From assembly GCF_016802725.1 (NCBI RefSeq), contig NC_052668.1, positions 10,604,501 through 10,668,500 of the forward strand: a stretch of DNA of 64,000 nucleotides, in the 5' to 3' direction. A program made the translations under genes and the position numbers. The stretch comes from Solenopsis invicta (lineage: Eukaryota; Arthropoda; Insecta; Hymenoptera; Formicidae). Below the pieces are notes generated by a model. The model saw only the letters and a program-made list of their open reading frames with translations, made no database searches and was not told the origin of the DNA. Shown here piece by piece: positions 46,558 to 55,500 of this stretch (position 1 is its first letter; every line of letters starts with the position of its first letter).

Positions 46558-49500
46558 GAAAGAACAAATTGTACAATCTATCGGATATAACAATAGCATT
46601 TATGCAAGCAGCATTAAAATGCATTTCTGTTAATGTTTACATATACTTGTGTGTTCATTTTGTAACTAGGTGAAACTTTTGAAATAGGAGATAATGAAGT
46701 TATTCCATTATTCGACCCACCACATCTTGTCAAAGGCATTAGGAATAATTTATTGACAAAAGACTTGGCCATGGAAGTAATAAATGATATTGTGGGAAAA
46801 ATAGCATCGTGGGAGATAATAAAAAGCGCATGGATTATGGATAAAACATTACACGTAACCCGTCCACATTTTAAAAAAGTTACACCCGAATATATTCTCG
46901 AACATAAAATAAAAAAGATGCGTGTAAAGCATGCAGTACAAGTTCTGAGCGATACGATGGCCAGTGTAATAGAAACGTTTACAAGAGCGAAAGGTAAGTG
47001 TTTATAATAAAAATAAACATTAAGATTATGAACAAGATAAAATTATTTTATTTACTCAAGGAAAGCATAAGTTAAAATGTATTATTTTGACTTCATATTA
47101 ATCTAAGCATGGCCAAAAAATGATGTAAATTTGATCAATATGACAACAACTACAACTATGTTTATTATTTTTTCAAGGATAATGTAAAAAAATTTATACG
47201 TAAATATATGTGCCTGTATATGTTGCAGTAACTATAACTGTAGATAATGAAGAAATCAACATCAATGAAGAAGAAGGATTAGCAACGTTGGAAGTTGTCG
47301 ATTTTTTTAATAACTTGTTCGATTCTGTGAACGGTGATGACAAAAGTGATAACAGCAATGAACTGCGATGCTCAGTAACCGAAAATAGTAAACATCATGC
47401 GTTCTGGGTGAGTGCGAAGAATAAATTATATAAAATGTCATATGTAGAGAAAGGATCGCGCGTAATTTTTAAATCAGTACCATCTTTAACAAACTGGTTA
47501 TTTACGGTTAACGGTTTTGAAAAACTTTGGAAAGTACTTCATGATCAATATAATTTTCATAAATTTAACACGCGTTATTGCAATCAAGATCCTCTGGAAA
47601 ATTTTTTTGGACAAATTAGAAGCCATGCTATACGTAATATTAATCCGACACCTAAACAATTTGAAGAATCGTTTCTCACTTTATTAATTTATAAAGAAAA
47701 TCACGACACAATTATACGGGTGTCGATACTTTTCTTAAAGGATTTGAATTTGCCACGTTACCGATAGAGAGTCACTAGACGGTGACATAGGAGGCACTGG
47801 AGAGCGTACCTGGAGAGAAGGAGAAAAAGCACGTGTTTTTAGAAAGTGTGGAAATTTATCTAAATAAATTCTTATAGAAAATATACCGAAAGTAAAAGCT
47901 GTAAATGTTGTTTCTTTTGTTTTCACAGGTATGAATGAAGGAAATTAATGTAGGAAATAACTTTGTACAGGGTGTTGCGTTCACATACATGTCGGTCTAA
48001 CTGGTTGCCTATTCGTACAGGCGCGCATGGTGGTACACAACTGCGTACGCTTCGACATGTCGGTAAGATATTGCCGACGTGACAAAGCGTACGCAGTTGT
48101 GTACCACCATGCGCGCCTGTATGAATAGGCAACCAGTTAGACCGACATGTATGTGAACGCAACACCCTGTACATAGTGTAAATAGAACTTTTGTTTTCAC
48201 AGGGAAACGCAATTAAGTTTTTGCTCTAACCTCCCAATCTCCCAATTGGATAGTAAAGACATATTACAAAACAACATTTTTGCGGATATTTCGGCAAAAT
48301 GGACAAACTAAGGTTTGACTTTATGATGAGAGGATCATCAGATGGGAAGACAACAATACTGTGCCTAAACTCAATTGGCACCAGATGGGCGCACGTTTGC
48401 AATACCAGATGAGTTACAAAATATAAATCTACACAAAGAATTAATAACATCACAAATATTTGGAAGAGTCAAGAACACTCTGAAAAAGAGAAATCAATTT
48501 AGAAAAGTCTGGATTACTTTAACAGCAAATTTATCAAAAGTATATTTGGATGAAGATGGCAATTTACTATTTGAAGACTATTATTTAGAAGAGATTACAA
48601 AAAAAGAAATAAAAAAAACGACACAAAGTATGTCAGATGAAACAATAAAAAAATTACTAGAGGAAGTTTTAGAAAATAAACAAAAAAAATCAGAAGTACA
48701 AAACTTGAGCAAAATAGCTAAAGATTTTATGATAGAGAAATTTGATGGAAAAAATTCAAATGCAAACCAGTGGATAAATGAATTTCAAAAAGAGTGTGAA
48801 CGCTGTATGATAGAAGAGAATAGAAAAAAAATTGAAATCTTAAAGTTTTTCCTTGAAAAATCTAGTGCAGACTGGTACAGTTGTATGATTTTAAAGTTCA
48901 CAGTAGAATCTGATTGGAGCGAATGGAAAAAGAATTTTTGTGAAACTTTTGGGAATAAAGGCTGGTCTCCAATTAGATACGCTTTTGCATTTAAATATCA
49001 AACAGGCCCTTTACTTGATTACGCTCTGAAGAAAGAAAAACTACTATTGCAAGTAAGGAAGTCGATAGATAAGGAAACAATGATAGATCTCATAGCAATT
49101 GGCTTGCCAAATTATATATCTGACAAAATTGACAGAGAAACTTTGCAAGAAACTCAAGATTTATACAACGAAATAAGCAGATTACAACACCTTGTTGAGA
49201 AAAAAGGAAAAGTTTACTCTGATAACAAGTCAAAAAAGTCTGAGGAAAAAAAACCATGCCAAATATGTGAGGATGCAAAGAAAGGTAAGCGTTTTCATCC
49301 TGAATCAAGTTGTTGGTTTAGAGAAAAAAGTGAAAAAAATAAAAAGACAGATCTACTGAAAACAGTGAATAACTCAGAATTGGAAATAGAATTAAACAAG
49401 GAAAACCCAAAAAACTAGAAATATCACCATTAATTAAGGTCAAGTTACTATTGAATGACATCTTAGAAGTTTCAGGAATTTATGATTCAGGCTCAAATGT

Positions 49501-52500
49501 ATCAATAATTAATGCAAAATTATTGAAGATAAAACAGAAAGATATGAGTAATGTACAAATAGTAAACTTGAAAACTATTAATGGTGTAAACAAAACAAAA
49601 GGTACGGTTACTTTAAAAATAAAAATCTACAATATGGAGAGGATCATGAACGTCTTTGTTGTGGACAATGAAAATTTCAATTATGATTTTCTTATTGGTT
49701 TGGATTGCATAAAAAATTTCAAATTAATCCAAAATGAAAATCTGGAAATAATACAAAATAAAAATCAAGATGAGAATAAAAATGTCAATATTCCTGAATT
49801 CTCAGGTGACATGGAAAAAAAAATAAGTATTCAAAATACAATTGAAACAAATACCAAAATTTCTAATATACCAAATGACAAACAGAAAGAAGAAAATTTA
49901 CTACATTCTGAGATATTAAAACAAGAAAAAGGTGAAGTAAACTTCAATGAACATATAAATGCGGATGAATTTCAAGCTTTAATAAACCATTTAGATTTAT
50001 ATCAGCAATCTGAAATTGATAAATTAATAAGCAAATATAAATCAGTATTTGCTAAAGATAAATACGATGTCGGTAGGGTAAGAGATTATGAGGCTCATAT
50101 TGACTTAATAGTAGAGAAATACTGTTGTAAACGCCCTTACAGATGCACAATTGAAGACAGAAAAGAAATAGAAAATCAAGTAACAAAATTGTTAGAAGAG
50201 GGTCTGATTGAAGATTCATATAGCCCATTCACTGCCCCAGTTACTCTGGCATACAAAAAAGAAGATAACAGAAAATCAAGACTATGCATAGATTTTAGAG
50301 AACTTAATAAAATCGTTGTCCCTCAATCACAACCTTTTCCACGGGGTGAAGATTTGATGGTGAAAACAGTGAACTGCGAATATTTTACAACGCTGGACAT
50401 TAACTCAGCATTTTGGTCAATTCCTCTGAAGATCCAAGATAGACACAAAACTGCATTCGTAACACAGGAGGGCCATTTTCAATGGACTTGCCTCCCATTC
50501 GGATTAAAGACAGCACCAGCAATTTTTCAGAGAATATTAAGCAACATAATAAGAAAATATAAACTTGCTAGTTTTGTAGTAAATTTTATAGATGATATCA
50601 TAATATTTTCAAAAACTTTTGCAGAACATATGGTACATCTATCAAGACTATTGGAGGCAATCTTGAAGGAAGATTTTAGACTAAAATTTTCAAAATGCAC
50701 ATTTGCAAATAATCAGGCAAAATATTTAGGCCACATAATAGAGAATAATTCAGTCAAACCATTAAAAGATTACTTAATTGCAGTCAAAAACTTCCCAGTG
50801 CCAGCAACAAGGAAGAATGTACGTCAATTTTTAGGTAAAGTAAATTTTCATCACAAATTCATACCACATATTGCAGTTACACTAGAACCACTACATAACC
50901 TGTTTAGAAAAGAAATACAATTCAACTGGTCAAAGGAATGCCAAGAATCTTTTGACAAGATAAAGTCATGGCTGTGCTCTGAACCGGTCTTAAAAATATT
51001 TGATCCAGATGTTCCAATTGATATCTACACAGATGCATGCATCATAGGAGTGGGAGCGGTGTTGAAACAAAAAGATAAGAATGGAGTGAGTAAGCCAGTG
51101 GCTTACTTTTCAAAAAAAGTAACAGAAGCCCAAAAGAAAAAAAAGGCAATATACCTTGAATGTTTGGCAATCAAAGAAGCCGTAAAATACTGGCAACACT
51201 GGCTCATGGGAAAAGAGTTTACGGTATACTCGGATCATAAACCTCTGGAAAATATGAATTTGAAGGCTAGGACGGATGAAGAATTAGGTGACTTGACATA
51301 TTACCTATCACAATATAATTTTAAAATAAAATATAACCCAGGAAAAACAAACCAGGAGGCAGACTGTTTAAGCAGAAATCCGGTCCTAGAACCTTACGAA
51401 AATACAGATGAATTTCTGAAAATAGTAAATTTAATCAAACTCGAAGACATACAAAATGATCAAAACACATATCTAGATCTACAAAAAAAAAAGAAAAACA
51501 AACTGACATGGAAAAACGGAGTTTACTACAGGAAGATTAAAAGAAAAGAAAAAATTATGTTATCAGAAAAGCTAAGTAAGAAACTAATAGAAGATATACA
51601 TAAAACCTACTGCCATTTAGGAAGGACTCAAATGATAAACAAAATAACACTATTTTACTCAGCGGAAAACCTTGTTAACAACATCAAGAAGATTTGCGAC
51701 ACTTGTGAAATCTGTATAAAAAACAAGTCAAGAAGAAGACCTAAATATGGATTGATGTCACATCTAGGTCCGGCAAAATACCCTTTTGAAATTGTATCCA
51801 TTGACACCGTTGGAGGTTTTGGAGGATCTCGTTCAACAAAAAAATATTTACACCTTTTAGTTGACCATTTCACGAGATATGCACATATTCTAACATCAAA
51901 AAATCAAAACTCAAATGACTTTATTAAGCTAATCGAGAATGTGACGCAAGGTTATAAAATCGATATGGTATTAACAGATCAATACTCTGGAATAAATTCA
52001 AAAGAATTTAAAGAATTTCTGAAAAAAGAAAATATCACGATGGTGTTCACGGCTGTTGATACACCATTTTCAAACGGTCTCAATGAAAGGTTAAATCAAA
52101 CATTGGTTAATAAAATACGATGCAAAATTAATGAAAGTGATAAAAAGACTGCATGGACAACTATTGCACAAAAATGTGTAGAATCCTATAACAAAACAGA
52201 ACACACAATCACAAAGTTCGCTCCAAAATATTTATTGGAGGGCGAAAATGTTAATATTCTACCACAGGAACTAAAATCTACGTGTACAAATGAAGATTTA
52301 AAAAGAGATAGAAAATTAGCTTTAAAAAATACCTTAAAGTCACACGACTATAACAAGAAAAGATTCGATGTGCATCGGAAAGATTTAAAATTGAATGTCG
52401 GAGACCTAGTATATGTGGAAAATGGAAATCGACTAAATAGAAAGAAGCTAGATGAATTAAGAATTGGACCATACAAAATAGTAAAGAAGATTTCCAATTC

Positions 52501-55500
52501 TATCTATGAAGCTGACACCGGACATAAGAAGAAGGAATCTAACCTTTTCCACATTACAAAACTAATCCCAGTGGTGAATGATTCCTGAACAATTACCCAT
52601 GATGCGATGCATAATTGTTCTTCTCCCAAGGGGGGAGATATAAAGAAAATCACGACACAATTATACGGGTGTCGATACTTTTCTTAAAGGATTTGAATTT
52701 GCCACGTTACCGATAGAGAGTCACTAGACGGTGACATAGGAGGCACTGGAGAGCGTACCTGGAGAGAAGGAGAAAAAGCACGTGTTTTTAGAAAGTGTGG
52801 AAATTTATCTAAATAAATTCTTATAGAAAACATACCGAAAGTAAAAGCTGTAAATGTTGTTTCTTTTGTTTTCACAGGTATGAATGAAGGAAATTAATGT
52901 AGGAAATAACTTTGTACATAGTGTAAATAGAACTTTTGTTTTCACAGGGAAACGCAATTAAGTTTTTGCTCTAACCTCCCAATCTCCCAATTGGATAGTA
53001 AAGACATATTACAAAACAACATTTTTGCGGATATTTCGGCAAAATGGACAAACTAAGGTTTGACTTTATGATGAGAGGATCATCAGATGGGAAGACAACA
53101 ATACTGTGCCTAAACTCAATTGGCACCAGATGGGCGCACGTTTGCAATACCAGATGAGTTACAAAATATAAATCTACACAAAGAATTAATAACATCACAA
53201 ATATTTGGAAGAGTCAAGAACACTCTGAAAAAGAGAAATCAATTTAGAAAAGTCTGGATTACTTTAACAGCAAATTTATCAAAAGTATATTTGGATGAAG
53301 ATGGCAATTTACTATTTGAAGACTATTATTTAGAAGAGATTACAAAAAAAGAAATAAAAAAAACGACACAAAGTATGTCAGATGAAACAATAAAAAAATT
53401 ACTAGAGGAAGTTTTAGAAAATAAACAAAAAAAATCAGAAGTACAAAACTTGAGCAAAATAGCTAAAGATTTTATGATAGAGAAATTTGATGGAAAAAAT
53501 TCAAATGCAAACCAGTGGATAAATGAATTTCAAAAAGAGTGTGAACGCTGTATGATAGAAGAGAATAGAAAAAAAATTGAAATCTTAAAGTTTTTCCTTG
53601 AAAAATCTAGTGCAGACTGGTACAGTTGTATGATTTTAAAGTTCACAGTAGAATCTGATTGGAGCGAATGGAAAAAGAATTTTTGTGAAACTTTTGGGAA
53701 TAAAGGCTGGTCTCCAATTAGATACGCTTTTGCATTTAAATATCAAACAGGCCCTTTACTTGATTACGCTCTGAAGAAAGAAAAACTACTATTGCAAGTA
53801 AGGAAGTCGATAGATAAGGAAACAATGATAGATCTCATAGCAATTGGCTTGCCAAATTATATATCTGACAAAATTGACAGAGAAACTTTGCAAGAAACTC
53901 AAGATTTATACAACGAAATAAGCAGATTACAACACCTTGTTGAGAAAAAAGGAAAAGTTTACTCTGATAACAAGTCAAAAAAGTCTGAGGAAAAAAAACC
54001 ATGCCAAATATGTGAGGATGCAAAGAAAGGTAAGCGTTTTCATCCTGAATCAAGTTGTTGGTTTAGAGAAAAAAGTGAAAAAAATAAAAAGACAGATCTA
54101 CTGAAAACAGTGAATAACTCAGAATTGGAAATAGAATTAAACAAGGAAAACCCAAAAAACTAGAAATATCACCATTAATTAAGGTCAAGTTACTATTGAA
54201 TGACATCTTAGAAGTTTCAGGAATTTATGATTCAGGCTCAAATGTATCAATAATTAATGCAAAATTATTGAAGATAAAACAGAAAGATATGAGTAATGTA
54301 CAAATAGTAAACTTGAAAACTATTAATGGTGTAAACAAAACAAAAGGTACGGTTACTTTAAAAATAAAAATCTACAATATGGAGAGGATCATGAACGTCT
54401 TTGTTGTGGACAATGAAAATTTCAATTATGATTTTCTTATTGGTTTGGATTGCATAAAAAATTTCAAATTAATCCAAAATGAAAATCTGGAAATAATACA
54501 AAATAAAAATCAAGATGAGAATAAAAATGTCAATATTCCTGAATTCTCAGGTGACATGGAAAAAAAAATAAGTATTCAAAATACAATTGAAACAAATACC
54601 AAAATTTCTAATATACCAAATGACAAACAGAAAGAAGAAAATTTACTACATTCTGAGATATTAAAACAAGAAAAAGGTGAAGTAAACTTCAATGAACATA
54701 TAAATGCGGATGAATTTCAAGCTTTAATAAACCATTTAGATTTATATCAGCAATCTGAAATTGATAAATTAATAAGCAAATATAAATCAGTATTTGCTAA
54801 AGATAAATACGATGTCGGTAGGGTAAGAGATTATGAGGCTCATATTGACTTAATAGTAGAGAAATACTGTTGTAAACGCCCTTACAGATGCACAATTGAA
54901 GACAGAAAAGAAATAGAAAATCAAGTAACAAAATTGTTAGAAGAGGGTCTGATTGAAGATTCATATAGCCCATTCACTGCCCCAGTTACTCTGGCATACA
55001 AAAAAGAAGATAACAGAAAATCAAGACTATGCATAGATTTTAGAGAACTTAATAAAATCGTTGTCCCTCAATCACAACCTTTTCCACGGGGTGAAGATTT
55101 GATGGTGAAAACAGTGAACTGCGAATATTTTACAACGCTGGACATTAACTCAGCATTTTGGTCAATTCCTCTGAAGATCCAAGATAGACACAAAACTGCA
55201 TTCGTAACACAGGAGGGCCATTTTCAATGGACTTGCCTCCCATTCGGATTAAAGACAGCACCAGCAATTTTTCAGAGAATATTAAGCAACATAATAAGAA
55301 AATATAAACTTGCTAGTTTTGTAGTAAATTTTATAGATGATATCATAATATTTTCAAAAACTTTTGCAGAACATATGGTACATCTATCAAGACTATTGGA
55401 GGCAATCTTGAAGGAAGATTTTAGACTAAAATTTTCAAAATGCACATTTGCAAATAATCAGGCAAAATATTTAGGCCACATAATAGAGAATAATTCAGTC

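Noticed and set aside
47690..48268. A different, longer LTR type at the left of the Gypsy array
   Set aside because: The extra 204 bp is exactly a palindromic MITE plus TA; without it the LTR is 375 bp like the other two.
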